Assembly (NCBI GenBank): GCA_033961575.1 | Contig: CM066730.1 | Location: forward strand, 157,197,523-157,261,522 | Direction of reading: 5' to 3' | DNA: 64,000 nucleotides | Origin: Aselliscus stoliczkanus | Lineage: Eukaryota; Chordata; Mammalia; Chiroptera; Hipposideridae | Shown: piece by piece, positions 12,581-62,399 of the stretch | How positions within the stretch are numbered: the stretch's first letter is position 1 | How the letters are laid out: each line of letters opens with the position of its first letter | Position numbers and translations under genes: made by a program | The notes under the pieces: generated by a model | The model's database searches: none | Told to the model about the DNA's origin: nothing | What the model saw: only the letters and a program-made list of their open reading frames with translations

Positions 12581-15500
12581 CTGATTCCCATGATGACTTG
12601 ACTCTCCCTTTGTAAGCAGTCTTCTTTAATAAAGATTATTTAGAAAAGGTTGCCAAGAGATATTTACAAAAGGGTCAATTTCTGCTGGAATTGGAGGCAG
12701 AAGGAACGGTAACCTGTGACATAATTCCTGGCAAGTTACCTTTCCCTTTGGGCATTTCTGCTTTACCCATAATCTTGTTAAAAAGTTAAGCAGATTTACT
12801 GTTTTAGGTGCCTCACAGGATTATCTTTAACACAGCTGAGAACTGAAAGCATTAAAAATTTTGTTTTCAAACTTACAAAATACATTTGGTGAGCATTTAC
12901 CTAGATATTTGACTGAAAAAAGCTTTACTTAGTTCCCTTGGACAAGGTTCAAGACAACAAATAAACATTATTTATATGCAACTGTCACCCTCTTGGAGTT
13001 CTAAAATAATTTTTCTTTTAAATATTTAGCCTCGTGCTATTTGAAAAATAAAAATCTACAGCACCATCTTCTGAAAAGGCACTTTCCAAGAACCACCTTG
13101 TTTTAAAAAAAAATGATTAAAAAATTTAATTCAGCCTCTACCCTGAAGAACATCCTGCTTTGCTGAGACCCTAACACGGACACATTAGATTTTGGTTACC
13201 TCAGATACTGATTTCAAAAAGAAAAGGAGGCCAATGGTTGGGTATATGATTTAACAGGATCTTAATTTTGTTACAGTTTGTTACTTGATACTACAACAGG
13301 TTTCTTTCTCATTGGTAAATCTCAAACCTCCATATCAAATTTATTAACTTTTTATCTTTAATTCAAATTAGAACCTTTAACTTCCATTTAAGTTAAAGTT
13401 TCCTTTAACTTTCTTTGAAGAGCAAAAGATTCTTGAGACTTAATCAATAATATAAAAATCTAGAGTACTGTCTTTGACGAGGAAAGAAAAATAAAATTCA
13501 AAAATAAAATCTAGCAGTAGACAATCTTACACAAGCCTTGACCATTATATCTCAGGTAAAAGAAATTATTTTGACTGACATGGAAAACTATAGACTGAAA
13601 TGTACCATTTTTAAAAGTAGGAAGAAGTAAAAAATAGTGTTTCCCTTTGTGAGATTTACATATATATGGAGAGAAAGAGACTGATTTTTTTTCCTCCTAG
13701 GAGTCAGCTTAGGTTTCACTAATCACAGTATCATTTCTAATAGTGCCACTGATCAAGACTGTTCTTAGTATAAGCAGGAATTTTAAAAAATAAGATTTTT
13801 TTGGAGAAAACTCTCACATTTCTGTAGTACTGATTTTACCCATTCTTCTTGGCTTATGTTTGGATTCCTATGGAAACACAAAAATGCTTTACATAATCAA
13901 ATGGGAGGGAAACAGGAAAATAAAGACAGGCTCTAGAGTCAGGGTTATACTGCCACTCAGGAAGGCCTCACTTGATATAAAGTCTCCCAACTAGTAATAT
14001 TGAAGCTTTAAGACATCCATGAATTTTCAAAAAGAATGAAAAGGATTAAAACGTCATAAGGATAAAAAAGCCCAAATAAAGATGCTAGGCCAATGAACCT
14101 GACTGATAATTCATAAAAGGTAATTTAAGTAGCAAGTTACTGAGGGGCAAATTGTCTTTAAAAGTATTCAATAGGAGAATATCTAAGATGATGAGTAAAG
14201 CAAATATTTAACTCAGATTTTATGATACCGAATAAAAATTATGCAGAGTTGTCAGTTAAGCTTCTTAGCAAAACATTACTATTAAGTCTGAAATAGCAAG
14301 ACTACAAAATATTCTAGCTAAAACCAAGTGGCTGGCTTCATCAATTTCATAAAAATTAACACCCTTGGCAAATTCAAGTTAGCCTCTGAAAACGTCCACC
14401 AAATTCCTTAAATAATGGTGTCTAATTCCTAGTCTATAGTCCATCTAACTACTTCAGATCTACTACTGGCACTCTGAGTGTTCACCAAAGTTTCCTTAAA
14501 TGCTGAGATCCTCTGTCAGCCATTTTTACTGAATGGCAACTCAGCTTTTATTCCCAAGACATACCTTTGGTCTGTCATGGCTGAGTCTGTCATGAGGTCT
14601 GTCATACTAAAATCTGTTTTAGTATAAATATACAAGTAAACATTAGGCAGTGGTGGGTCATTAGAGAACCCAGCTTGGAAAACTGGTATAAATCTTTAGA
14701 AGGTTAGGGATCCCTGTGTTAGAATTTAGAGATGAATCTTAACCAAGTATCTTCCAAAACACCCAGATCATTCCTACTAGAATCCCTTCTAGGCTCTCTT
14801 CTAAGAAGAGAAATAAATTAATAGGTTACAAAGAGGAAGATCTCCATAGAAGAATATTTTTTCTGAGAAACTTGTTAAAAGGTAAAATGTTAAGAAAAAA
14901 TAAAGGGCATCTTTACTTCTGCGAAAATACGCCAAAAACCATTACTGAGAAGGCTGAGGTACCCTTTTTCAAAACTGCTAAAGTAAAAATCCACATGTCT
15001 ACAACAAAAGAGTATCCTGATATTAAACTGAGACTAAAATGGCAGCACCCTTTGTTACCTTGGTATTTCATGTTCTTAATCTTATTTAGGGGGGAAAAAA
15101 AAGGAGGGGGTCTAACACTAGCTTTCAATGGTGCTCATTTCTTCATTGTTTAGTGCAGTAACTGTCAGACTCTATTTAAATAAATATAGCAGCTACAGTG
15201 TTATAAATGTATGGTCCTCAATGCCAGTAACTTGATACTGTAATATAATAACACCTATCAGCACTTCACATAGACACGTTTGCTATCCAAAATATACATT
15301 CAACTCCCAACCCTTCTTCACATGAAAATCAATTATACCAGTTGCTGGGACTGACATTTTAAAGTCATTCTGATACATCACAGAAAACAGCAGCCCAAAT
15401 TTAGCCTTCATGATATGGTTAGTGAGTAAGGGCAGGAACAGAAAGCTCATTCTGAGTTTCAGAGCCATGAAATTCAAAACAACTTTTTAAAAATAAAGAT

Positions 15501-17674
15501 AATAGAAGATCAGGAATTCTATGCCAGAAGTGCAATAATAATGAAAACCAATTTCAAAAAGTATTTGCCTTACTCTTTTATCTTAAAATTCTAAGATTTC
15601 TTATAATTTTGATATACCAATTTGTTTGTAAGCAAAATAGAAATAATACTATACATATTCTTTTAAATCAACCAACCTTAAAACTAGTAATGTTGAAATT
15701 GTACGAAAGAAACCCTAAAAAAGAACTCACTTCAAAGGTAAAGCTTTATATTAAAATTGTTTTCTTTTCCTCTATAAAAGTCCTTCCAAATAGATTTAAA
15801 TTATGGGCTTCACTCAGGTGAAAATAAGTAACTAAAAATTAGGTAAAGCAGTAAATAGGGACAGGGTATGTACAGTTCTTCCCTGGGCTCTAAAGTTTTC
15901 CATGTGAAACTGTGCAGCTCCCACGGATAAATGAAGGTTTTTACTCATACTGAACAAGCATACAGCAATCAAGTTTTCACTATCTAGGACGCACCATTTT
16001 CTTCTCTTGCCCGTGTTCCTGACTACTGTATTCAGTGAAGTTTCAATGTAAAACAAAAATTATATATATATATGCACTTTATAGGAATTTTTTGGAGGAG
16101 GAGGAGGGAGGGTTGGGAGAAAAAATGTACATACTATATAAATATCACCTCATGTAAAGAGCTTTGAGACAGTGTTGTAAATTGCATTTCAGACACCTCA
16201 ATATAATAAACATACAAAATACAGTACTTTCTCAGTTTTCTGGCAGAAGGACAAAAGATTTCATACCTGTTGGAGGACATGGGCTCAGGTTTTAGGCTCA
16301 AAATACAGTAAATTGGCAATAAGAGTGGATTACAGGTAAGAGAGGAACTACAGAATTAATCTATTCGTTTTCATGAGCAGATGGAATTCTGAAAGGTTAA
16401 CAACAATGCCCACTAGAAACAATCTGTAATATTTATACTATGAACCAGTGCAAAAAAAAAAAAAAAAAATTAAAATGCAATTTTCATGAATTAAAAAGTG
16501 CAAAGCTCCCCTGAATCCAATGTTACTGGTGAACTTGGTTTTGACAGCTTTATAGTACTCTTTAATACCATAAAGTGAAATCAATAAAACAAAAGTTTTC
16601 TAAAACTTTTCCGCACATTTCAGTGATTTAACTCATTTAAAATGTTCAAAGTCCTAACTGCCTTTGTCACCATAACCCTAATTTTAAAAGGAAAGTCACT
16701 GGTGATAAATTAGCAAAAATTAAAAAAATATATCACAATTTCCTGATTCATTTTAGTTAATGAAAATGGGTACCTAACCAGTCTGATTCCTCAATAAACA
16801 TGATTTATTTTCAAGGAATTTAAATATCTTCTAAATTTTAATCTATTCATGGTCAATTCTTAAACCAACGTTCAACTTTATTTTTAATATTCAAGGTCAG
16901 ACTCATTTAGGATATTAACTTCCTTCATTTTCATTATGATTTTTAAAGACATGCTTTAGATTTGAAAATTACAAAACTTTCCTTCTGAAATTAAGGCTGT
17001 TTATTACTTTGCTTTTTAAAATTATAGAGGTGCCTGTTTCTCCCACTATTGTGGTAAAGATGTCCAACAGACACAGCTTTCCTTTAAAACTGCTTATTGC
17101 ACTAAAAGACAGCAAAAACAAGTTGTCAGTTCTTAAAATAAAAATGATTATGTTTCTATAAAAGATGTAGCTAATACAGTTCTATAATTATTAAAGCACT
17201 ATCCTAATAAATAGAAAAGGAAGCTATACTTCAAAACACATACATATATGTTTATATATACAAGCATACATATATATAAAAATATATATATGAAAATCAC
17301 ATTAAGGTATGAGAGGCAGCAGGTAATAGCAAAAAAAAAAAAAAAATTTAAAAACCTCAATAACCCCTTCTCTCTCTCTACCCAATTTCAGAGGCCTCAA
17401 CCCTACAGAGTTCCAATCATTTAAAATATTTACCCTTTATAAAAGCTTTAAGGGATTTCCATATATAACGCATAGAAATAGAGGCTTTAGAATACATATC
17501 ACTTACAGAGAGAAAGAGTTAAATGTCTGACAGGTTTTATATTTATAGCAGCTTTAACAAACTCACTAAAGAAAAAGAATAGTTTAGGTTGCTACTGCTT
17601 ATGTACACATTGCACAAATGGCAAATGTAAGTTCAGAGCAGGAGGGGACAGACACAAACTCTCACAAAAACATA

Positions 17675-17746
17675 CACACACACACACGCATACACACACA
17701 CATATATGTGTGTGTATGTGTGTGCGTGTATACACACATACATACA
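17675..17746. repeat. Inverted CA/TG microsatellite (hairpin-prone)
   Basis: A CACACACGCATACACACA arm is followed at once, around the centre CATATATG, by a TGTGTGTATGTGTGTGCGTG arm. The two arms are nearly complementary, so both DNA and transcript can fold back. It lies in the AGO3 3' UTR about 0.9 kb from the stop codon. Confidence 0.8.
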
Positions 17747-18567
17747 AAATAACTTTGTTTCTTAGTAAGCAATATCAAGAATTGAGGACTCAGAATTGTG
17801 TATGAGACAAGAGACAGGAGCAGGTGTGCAAAATGAGAGTCTAGTTTGTCATGCTTCATATTCAAATGAACCAGATACATGAACATTTGAATGTCACTGG
17901 TAGCATTAGGGAAAAAAATATAGGTGATAAAGGCAAGGGAGGTAGAGAGAGAAATAAAAGTGGTGATGGGAGGATAATAAAAGGGAAAGGAAGTTCCCCA
18001 ATGGAATGAACTATAAAATATACACAAAGAACATATATATCTATTATCAGTGTAGATCCAGATATATATGCATATGAAGTATACATGTATATATTTAAAA
18101 TATACAGATACCTTCTACAAGAATACATGAATGCACATTAATTTTTTTTGCACACATAATTGTGAACAATCACTGATTATTCATGTAGGCGTGTTTTTTT
18201 AAACCATCATTTACCTTTTCCTTTTTTTTTTTTTTTTTGCAAAGATAGTTGTGCTGCCAAGCAACTTGAGGTAAAGGCATTAAAAGGGTTAGACTACAAG
18301 AACGGTGGAAACGAAACAATGGCGACGCTTCCTACAGGAGATTGCACAAAAAAGCAGTTGGCTGGTTTTATATTGCATAATGGAGCTGTGTTTCTTGATG
18401 AAGTAAACAATCTTCCTAGTATCAACAAAAAAATTCAGACCCTGGTCCCCACAGTGTTGGTTTCCGTATGGCTGCAGGCATCCCCACTTAACTGACTCCA
18501 CTGGAAACGTACGTTGTATGTCGATTCATCTTTCAGTTCTTCCTCTCCGAGAATATCCTTGGACTTT

Positions 18568-55231
<36,664 letters not shown>

Positions 55232-55577
55232 CTAAGAAGAAAAACACAAATAGTACAAATTAATGTTTTCTTAAAAAAATTCAGAAACTTGATCTCAGCT
55301 TCTATAATGAATTATAGTTAAAATTATCCTTTATGTATACTTACAAACATATACAAATATTTCCAAAATTAAGCAATTTCAATTGCTTGACTGAAAGCCA
55401 GGCACAAGAACAGAAAAGCTCAACAGTACAGATTTTATAATCTATCTCTTTCACCATTGGTAACTGAATCATTCCATTCTCTACTGCATGTACAGAGAAG
55501 TGTTCTGGGTGTGAGACAAGGCCTGTAAGGGGACAAAGAAGGCCTGAGCCCCTTAGCAGATGAAAAGGTCATGTATT

Positions 55578-55688
55578 TTTTTTTTTTTTTTTGAGGGCAG
55601 TGTCACTGGCCCTCATATATGGGACCTGAACCGGGGCCGCTGGCTTCCCAAGCCAGCGCTTAACCACCACGCCACTCAGCTGGCCCCC
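55578..55688 (-). mobile_element. Short SINE, intron 5
   Basis: A complete copy. The duplication is AAAAGGTCATGTATT (55563) versus AAAAGGTTATGTATT (55689). In the plus frame it helps to make a spurious 200-codon ORF. Confidence 0.92.
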
Positions 55689-55707
55689 AAAAGGTTATGT
55701 ATTCTTT

Positions 55708-56147
55708 TTTTTTTTTTCCTTTTTAAAGATTTTTTTAATTGGGGAATTGGGGGAGGGGAACAGCTTGGGGAATCGGGGAAGGGGAACAGACAAGTTGCTG
55801 TCCTTTTGTTCTTCAGTCTAGTTGCGGAGGATGTTGCTTCACTGGCCCATGTTGGTATCATCATTGTGGTCTTCCCAGATGAGGCAGATCAGCTGCCGGC
55901 CTCTGAATGTCACTCACCACAGCTACTGGCAGCTCACGCTGGCTGCCGGACACTCACTGCAGCCCATAGCAGCCCACTGCAGCAGGGGCTGCAGCCTACA
56001 CCGTTGCTGGGGCTCGCACAACCCAGCTCCAGTGGAACTGTTGTTAGTTGTAGAGGGCAGTGTCACTGGCCCCCACATGTGGGATCCAAACCGGGGCCGC
56101 TGGCATCCCAAAATGAGCTCTTTACCAATGCGCCACTCAGCCAGCCC
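55708..56147 (-). mobile_element. Long composite SINE, intron 5
   Basis: Full-length copy directly next to the previous short SINE, same orientation, with GTATT-type flanks. Confidence 0.9.
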
Positions 56148-56574
56148 TGTATTAATTCTTAAAAAAAGCTTTCTATGCTACCCCAGACTGTTCATCTATT
56201 CTAGTGCGAGTTTTCCCTGTCTTGTACAGATTTGAAAAGAGTGGTATTCAATGTTGTTAGTGCTAATCCAAGCTATAGGTAGTAACAATGAGGGGTGTCT
56301 GCCCAATGTTATCTAGCTATAGCTGGCAGTTTTCTAACAGTCAACCAGCATGATTCTAAATTTTGGTCTTTAGAACAAGAAGAGCTTCACAATGGTTAGT
56401 AGATCACCCTGACACATTTCTTAAAACACATACTTACTACTATTATGTGCTATAAAGACACTGGGAATACCATGGAAAGTGAAACCAAAATAGACAATAA
56501 GCTACATTCTGTTATTTTTATACTTAAGAAACATGCCCACTGTCTGCTAAACCTTTTGATTTTTTAGTTTTTAT

Positions 56575-56690
56575 GTATTTATGTATTTATTTATTTTGAG
56601 GGCAGTGTTACTGGCCCTCATATGTGGGACGGAACCAGGGCCGCTGGCTTCCTAAGCCAGCACTTAACCACCGCGCCACTAGGCCGGCCC
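56575..56690 (-). mobile_element. Short SINE inserted in the tail of a long SINE
   Basis: A complete copy with an ATTT-rich tail, flanked by TTTATTTATTT. The outer duplication CTGCTAAACCTTT (56544 and 57069) belongs to the long SINE, so the short one came later. Confidence 0.88.
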
Positions 56691-57068
56691 TTTATTTATT
56701 TTTTTATTGGGGGAGGGGAACAGACAAGTTGCTGTCTTTTTTTTGTTCTTCAGTCTAGTTGCGGAGGACGTTGCTTCACTGGCCCATGTTGGTATCGTCA
56801 TGGCGCTCTTCCTGGATGAGGCGGATCGGGTGCCGGCCTCTGGATGGTCACTCACCGTGTGGCTGCCGGCCACTCACTGTAGCCTATGGCAGCCCACTGC
56901 AGCAGGGGCTGCAGCCTACACTGTCGCCGGGGCTCGCACAGCCCAGCTTGAGGTGGAGCTGTTGTTAGCTGCAGAGGGCAGTGTCACTGGCCCTCATATG
57001 TGGGATCGGAACCGGGGCAGCTGATATTCCAAACCAGCTCTTCACCAATGCGCCACTCGGTCAGCCCT
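56691..57068 (-). mobile_element. Long composite SINE, intron 5, slightly shortened
   Basis: The body is complete except for part of the GC-rich middle and one of the two tail repeats. The outer flank CTGCTAAACCTTT repeats on both sides of the composite. Confidence 0.88.
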
Positions 57069-57504
57069 CTGCTAAACCTTTCAGGTGGTGCTTTTTCTCT
57101 CCCTTTCCATGGTGTAGGAAAATATGTCCTCCACAAGATGTCCCTCACCTCTGGAAGGATATTTATCAAGGCATCAACAGTAGTTATCTCAGGACATGTG
57201 TGGGTGGTGAGGCTACTGTAGACCTTTTTATCTTTAAATCTTCATTTTTATAGTGAGCACATGACATTTTCCTTTATCACAGAAATAATATATGAATGAA
57301 GTCTCATCATATAAAATTCAAATAATATAGATACTCCGAGTAAAGGCTTCCTCCAGTATCCAAGTAACCATTGTTGGTATGTATGTATATATGCATGTAT
57401 GTATGTGTATATCCTGTTATTCTATTGTGCACTTACAGAGATAAAATGTACATATGACTTTTTTACATGAGGTCAGATAATAAATGTTCTATGACATTTT
57501 ATTA

Positions 57505-57916
57505 TTATTTTTAAAGTTTTTATTGGAGAATTGGGGGAGGGTAACAGCCTACGGGAAAGGGAACAAACAAGTTGCTGTCCTTTTGTTTTTCAGTGTAGTT
57601 GGGGAGGATGCTGCTTTACTGGCCCATGTTGGTATCATCATTGTGCTTGTTAGCCGGCCTCTGGGAGGCCATTCACTGCGGCTATTGGCAGCTCACGCTG
57701 GCTGCGGGCCACTCACTGCAGCCTATGGCAGCCCACTGCAGCAGGGGCTGCCGCCTACACATTCGCTGGGGCTCGTGCAGCCCATCTCCAGGTGGAGCTG
57801 CTGTTCGCCATCTTAGCTGTAGAGGGCAGTGTCACTGGCCCTCATATGTGGGATCGGAACCGGGGCCGCTGGCATCCCAAGCCAACTCTTAACCAATGCG
57901 CCACTCGGCTGGCCCC
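57505..57916 (-). mobile_element. Long composite SINE, intron 5
   Basis: Like the copy at 42490 it has the extra CGCCATCTTAGCTG segment. The flanks ATTTTATTATTATTTTTA and ATCTTATTATTTTTTA are a probable duplication. Confidence 0.88.
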
Positions 57917-57980
57917 ATCTTATTATTTTTTAAATTAACGATATGTCTTTGAGATCTTTACCCAGTATAACGTTGTTTTT

Positions 57981-58081
57981 TTTTTTGAGGGCAGTGTCAC
58001 TGGCCCTCATATGTGGGACCCGAACTGGGACCACTGGCTTCCCAAGCCAGCGCTTAACCACCACACTACTCGGCCGGCCCC
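57981..58081 (-). mobile_element. Short SINE, intron 5
   Basis: A complete copy. The duplication is ATAACGTTGTTTTT (57967) versus ATAACATTGTTTTT (58082). Confidence 0.92.
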
Positions 58082-58095
58082 ATAACATTGTTTTT

Positions 58096-59280
58096 AATGA
58101 CTGCATCTTATTCCACATAATGGTTGCATAATAATTAAGTAAATATATACTTCCTTCCCCTCTTAATGAAAAGAACACAAATGGTAAAACATTTTAAATA
58201 TTATTCTGGGCTTTGATTTCTTTTTTCTCGTGTACATCTTAAAGATAGATCTATATGTACTAACATGCAACTGTATTATTCTTTTCCATAGCTGCAGGAT
58301 ATCTCATTGCATGGATGTACTTCATGTCCTTAGTCATGGACAGTTAGTTGGTTTTTTTATAATACAAAAACGATTCCAGTGAACATTCTTGTGTGTGTGT
58401 GCATGCAGGTGTGCAAGCACACACACATCCATGAGTACTACTGTAGGATGATTTAAGGGGAATCAATACACATTGCTAAATACACAAATAAACTTTAGAA
58501 ACACCTCCACAATTTCTAATTTAAAAGAGAGACTGATAAAATTGTATTAGTATTCTGGATATTTCATCCAAATCCATAAGTTTTAAAAATGTATACATTA
58601 TTATATTCTTGCATTAATAATGTGACAATACTGTTGTGCATTAAGAAAAGGCTGGTAGGATACATACCAAATAAGTACATACTGCTTCTGGGTTAATTTT
58701 TAAAAAGTAACTAGATAAATGAAAATAAATATATGGTAAATAACATGTTATTCTGCCTTTCCTTTAAGTCCACAGGTAAATTTTCTTCACTGGATTACTA
58801 TAATACAGGCATTCACAACTAATGTGTCTTATATCAGAGTTGAAAGTACTAAACAAACATTATTTATCCTGTTTAACATTATTTCCCCTACTATTTATCC
58901 CACTATGCTTCTAATAATTTTAGTGTTTACCATCTTCTCTCTTGGAATGTGGGCATCTGAGGTGACAATTAAACTTGGTGGGAAAAAAGCTCTTACAAAA
59001 GGTGGGTTGAAATCAGTGAGTACAGTTGAATTCGGTATGAATTTCAATTAGAGAAGTCCTGCTTCTCTACCCCTTAGTTAAATCCTTAACATTTTATAAA
59101 CCTACATACATATGCATTTTATTTCTTCCCATTTCACAAATTAGCTAATTTTAATTGAAAAGGTAAATTTATATTAAATATTAAGAAAATCTATTAAAAT
59201 ATACCGCATTAATGTGTTATAGGAAATAAGTATAAAATCATTTCCATTGATGATGTCCCCCCAAAAAAATCAGATAAAAT
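58096..59280. other. AGO3: Intron 5 stretch, mostly unassigned
   Basis: At 58200-58400 there are old L1-antisense-like phrases (CATTGCATGGATGTACTTCATG, AGTGAACATTCTTG). A TG/CA run that can fold back lies at 58390-58430. The 75-codon frame at 58824 is hydrophobic at its start but resembles nothing I know. Confidence 0.45.
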
Positions 59281-59284
59281 TCAC

Positions 59285-59960
59285 CACCATAGCTAATACT
59301 TGCACTGTACCAGGACTAGAAAGGAACTTTCTTAATTTGATAAATGTTATGTACCAAAAACCTATGATGAATTCAACTTCAGTTAATAGGAAGTCCTAGC
59401 TACCACAGTAACGCAAATTAAAAGAATAAAAGGTAAAGAGATTAGAAAGGGAGAAACAAAATTATTATTCTCCATAATATGACTGTATACACAGAAAATC
59501 CAATAATCTATACATAAATTATAGAATTAATAAGAGAGTTCAGTAAGGTTGCTAGATTTAAAATCAATGTAGGAAAGAAATTATATTCTTTTACATTAGC
59601 AACCAAGTTAAAACGTGTGATAAAAAACAAAAACAAAACTTAAAATCACAACAAAAACCATAAGGCACGGGGGGTGAAATCCAAACAAAAGATGTATAAG
59701 ACACACAGACATAACAGGTATCTTTACTATTGAAAGATATTACAGAAAATCTAAATAGATGGAGTAATATGCCCAATATATATAAATTATCCCCAAATTA
59801 ATCTGCAAATTCAAAGCAATTTCAATCAAAATACCAACGGGATATAACCTCGTCAACCTCTGGAACTTAAGAAGCTGATACTGAAATTCACATAAATGAT
59901 CAATGAAACATGAATAGCCAGCATAATTTTTAAGAATAAGGTCTGTCTTATTATGTAGCA
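59285..59960 (+). mobile_element. L1 ORF2 remnant, intron 5
   Basis: Phrases CAGTAAGGTTGCTAGATTTAAAATC, TTTACATTAGCAACCAAG and CATAAATGATCAATGAAACATGAATAG follow L1 ORF2 order with heavy decay. Confidence 0.65.
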
Positions 59961-59995
59961 AGATTTGTTATAATCCTATTCAAGTCAAGACTATG

Positions 59996-60176
59996 GGGGC
60001 AGGAGCAGCCAGTTAGCTCAGGTAGTTACAGCGCAGTGCTCATAAGACCAAGGTTGCAGGTTCAATCCCCGCATGGGCCACTGTGAGCTGCGCCCTCCAC
60101 AACTAGACTGAAACAACTACTTGCCTTGTGAGTTGATGGGTCCTGGAAAAACATACTTACAAAAAAAAAAAAAAAA
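59996..60176 (+). mobile_element. tRNA-Ile-derived SINE, single unit
   Basis: Head GCCAGTTAGCTCAGGTAGTTA, CAAGGTTGCAGGTTCAATCCC, body CTCCACAACTAGACTGAAAC and end GATGGGTCCTGGAAAAACA plus an A run. Confidence 0.87.
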
Positions 60177-60189
60177 GAGACAGAGAGAT

Positions 60190-61110
60190 TGTGGGGTGTG
60201 GGGACAGACACATAGACCAGCAAGTTAGACTTGAAAGTCTACCTCATACAAAAAAACCCCAAATTCCTATTTAGATAATTAAATATAAAAAGAAAAACAA
60301 AGTTTAGAGGAAACTATAGAATACTTTGATCTTGGAGGTAAGAATTTTTTTTTATTTTTTTATTTTTGAGGGCAGTGTCACTGGCCCTCACATGCGGGAT
60401 CCAAACCGGGGCTGCTGGCATCCCAAGCCAGCGCTTAATCACCGCGCCACTCGGCAGGCCCAAGAATTTCTTAAACAAGATACAAAATTACAAACCATTA
60501 AAACTACAAGAAATAAATATACCACAAACAAAGCTAAAAAAAACAAGCAGGCTATATATATATTGGTAGAGAATATGTTTAATAGGTATAACAAATGATT
60601 AGTATCTAAAATGTTTAATTAGCTCCTATAACTTAAAATAAAACAATAAAAGTGGCAAAAGATATGAGCAGGCATTTTATAGAAGAGAAAATCTAAATGT
60701 AAAAAAATTTTTCCCCTAATTTTCTTATTTGTAATTAAGGCAATATATATAAAAACAATAATGAGCTATCATTTTACACCAGTCAGGATGAGCAAAAAAT
60801 TTCAAGACTGGTACCACACAAACTATCAATAAACGAATGGAAGAATGAAAGCTCTCATATAGATTGTAGGAATATAAATTGATACAATCAGTTAGGAAAG
60901 CAAATGGTAATATATGGTAAATTTGAAGATGTGCATAATTGTTAATCTAGCAATTCCACTATTGGAATATATACTCTAGAAAAATTCCATATCTGCAAAA
61001 GGAGACATGAATAAGAATGCTTTTTGTAGCAGTTTTTAACAGAAAAAGAATACAAAGTATCCATCAATCGAATGGATAAATTTGTAGTATATACACACAA
61101 TTAAAGTGAA
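60190..61110 (+). mobile_element. Older L1 remnant split by a SINE
   Basis: L1 ORF2 end phrases: GACAGACACATAGACCAGCA, AAAAGTGGCAAAAGATATGAGC, TCATTTTACACCAGTCAGGATG, AGCAATTCCACTATTGG and ATCCATCAATCGAATGGATAAA. Confidence 0.7.
60348..60461 (-). mobile_element. Short SINE nested in L1
   Basis: A complete copy with AAGAATTT on both sides (60340 and 60462). Confidence 0.9.
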
Positions 61111-61129
61111 TGGGCAGGTGCTAGATTTC

Positions 61130-62395
61130 TGATAAATAAAATTGAGAAATAAAGCACAGATATTACTTGAGAGTTTAGTGGAACTGAGATATTATCAGCT
61201 AGTTAGATTGCTAGTATCTAGCTATGTACAAATACAACCAAGGGGGGAAAAAATTACGAAAATTGACTAGATCTAGAATACCAGTGGGATGACAGTCTTT
61301 CAATTCATGAACATAGCATATATCTAAAGTTATTAAAGTCATTTAAATTTCATTAAAGTTTTATAATATACTCTATAACTCTTTCAACAGATTTATTAAT
61401 AAATAATTTCTGTTGCTGTTGGAAATGTATCCTTTGTTACTTTTTGACTGTTGCATGTTTGTTTTTTTTAACTAGGTTTATTTTGTTCTTTCATGGGTAG
61501 CGGTGTTAGAATTAAAAAAAGATAGGCTTAGAAGTCAAATAGACTTAAATTTTAATCCTAGGTTCAGCACTTAACTGCTTATGATTTCTCTGAATTTCAA
61601 TTTGTTCATCTGTAAAGTTAGAAAAATACCTACTACACATAGCATTAGGGTGAAGATTCAGTGCAAGGGACCTACTTGTGCCCAGAACATGATAGGAGTT
61701 CGACAGAGCTCCCTCTCTCATTTTTGAAGACGCGCCTACTCAGGTCCTTTGCTCATGGATCTACTGAGGCCTTAATTTATATAAAATCATTTGTCAATGT
61801 AAACGCCTTGAAGAGGTTATATGGGAGAACGTTACGTGAAGAAGAGATCAGGATTCTGAAATTTGCTTTTCACTGTGTCAAAACTAAAAATTTCTGTTAG
61901 GACACAGCTAAAATAACAGATATGAAAAAAGAAAACAATAAGTATTTGCCATATTTAAAATAACTAGGACTACATGTACCAAATGAGTCTAGGTTAAAAT
62001 TAATAGTATAAAACAAAGCAGGAATTAATGTTGGATCCAGACAAAACATAACCACAATTATACAATTATACTTTAGTGTTGTACATTTACTACCTCCTGA
62101 GAGGGCACATGGTATGGCTGTTATCTGTCTCGATCTTATAGGTTTACTTCCATGGCTCTGAAGGTATAAGAACACAAATTAACACCACTCTTTGCACAAT
62201 GCCTTTTTAGGGTAATCATTAGTGAGCATTTTCAGAGGCCACATTAAACATCTTTGCATTTCCTATTACCACCTAGCAAAATGTTAACACAGTACTCAGA
62301 AGATATTGATAAAGAGTTGATTTTTTCTATTTTTAATAGAAATAAATATATATCACATATTTATTAAAGTGTCTAAAGTGTCTCAAACATGAATA
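61130..62395. other. AGO3: Intron 5 stretch with a MIR remnant
   Basis: A MIR-like piece lies at about 61530-61700 (GTTCAGCACTTAACTGCTTATG, AATTTGTTCATCTGTAAAG). The open frames at 61661 and 61897 resemble no known family. Nothing else was seen. Confidence 0.45.
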
Positions 62396-62399
62396 TGCC

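Larger units (their letters stand above)
5115..18567 (-). other. AGO3: AGO3 3' UTR, very long (about 13.4 kb), inferred
   Basis: From the stop codon to the poly(A) signal near 5135 there is AT-rich sequence with no gene, no L1 and only two young SINEs. This contrasts with the crowded introns and the repeat-rich DNA below 5100. AGO3 mRNAs in mammals are known for very long 3' UTRs. Inside are a MIR remnant, CA and GA microsatellites, several A or T runs, and two let-7 seed matches. The sequence alone does not exclude earlier poly(A) sites, so the far end is inference. Confidence 0.7.

Noticed and set aside
17662..18128. 121- and 88-codon minus-strand frames in the 3' UTR
   Set aside because: Low-complexity translation of CA/TG repeats and pyrimidine-rich DNA; no family resemblance.
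55560..56162. 200-codon plus-strand open frame, longest in the window
   Set aside because: It lies fully within the short and long SINEs at 55578 and 55708; no start context and no protein family.
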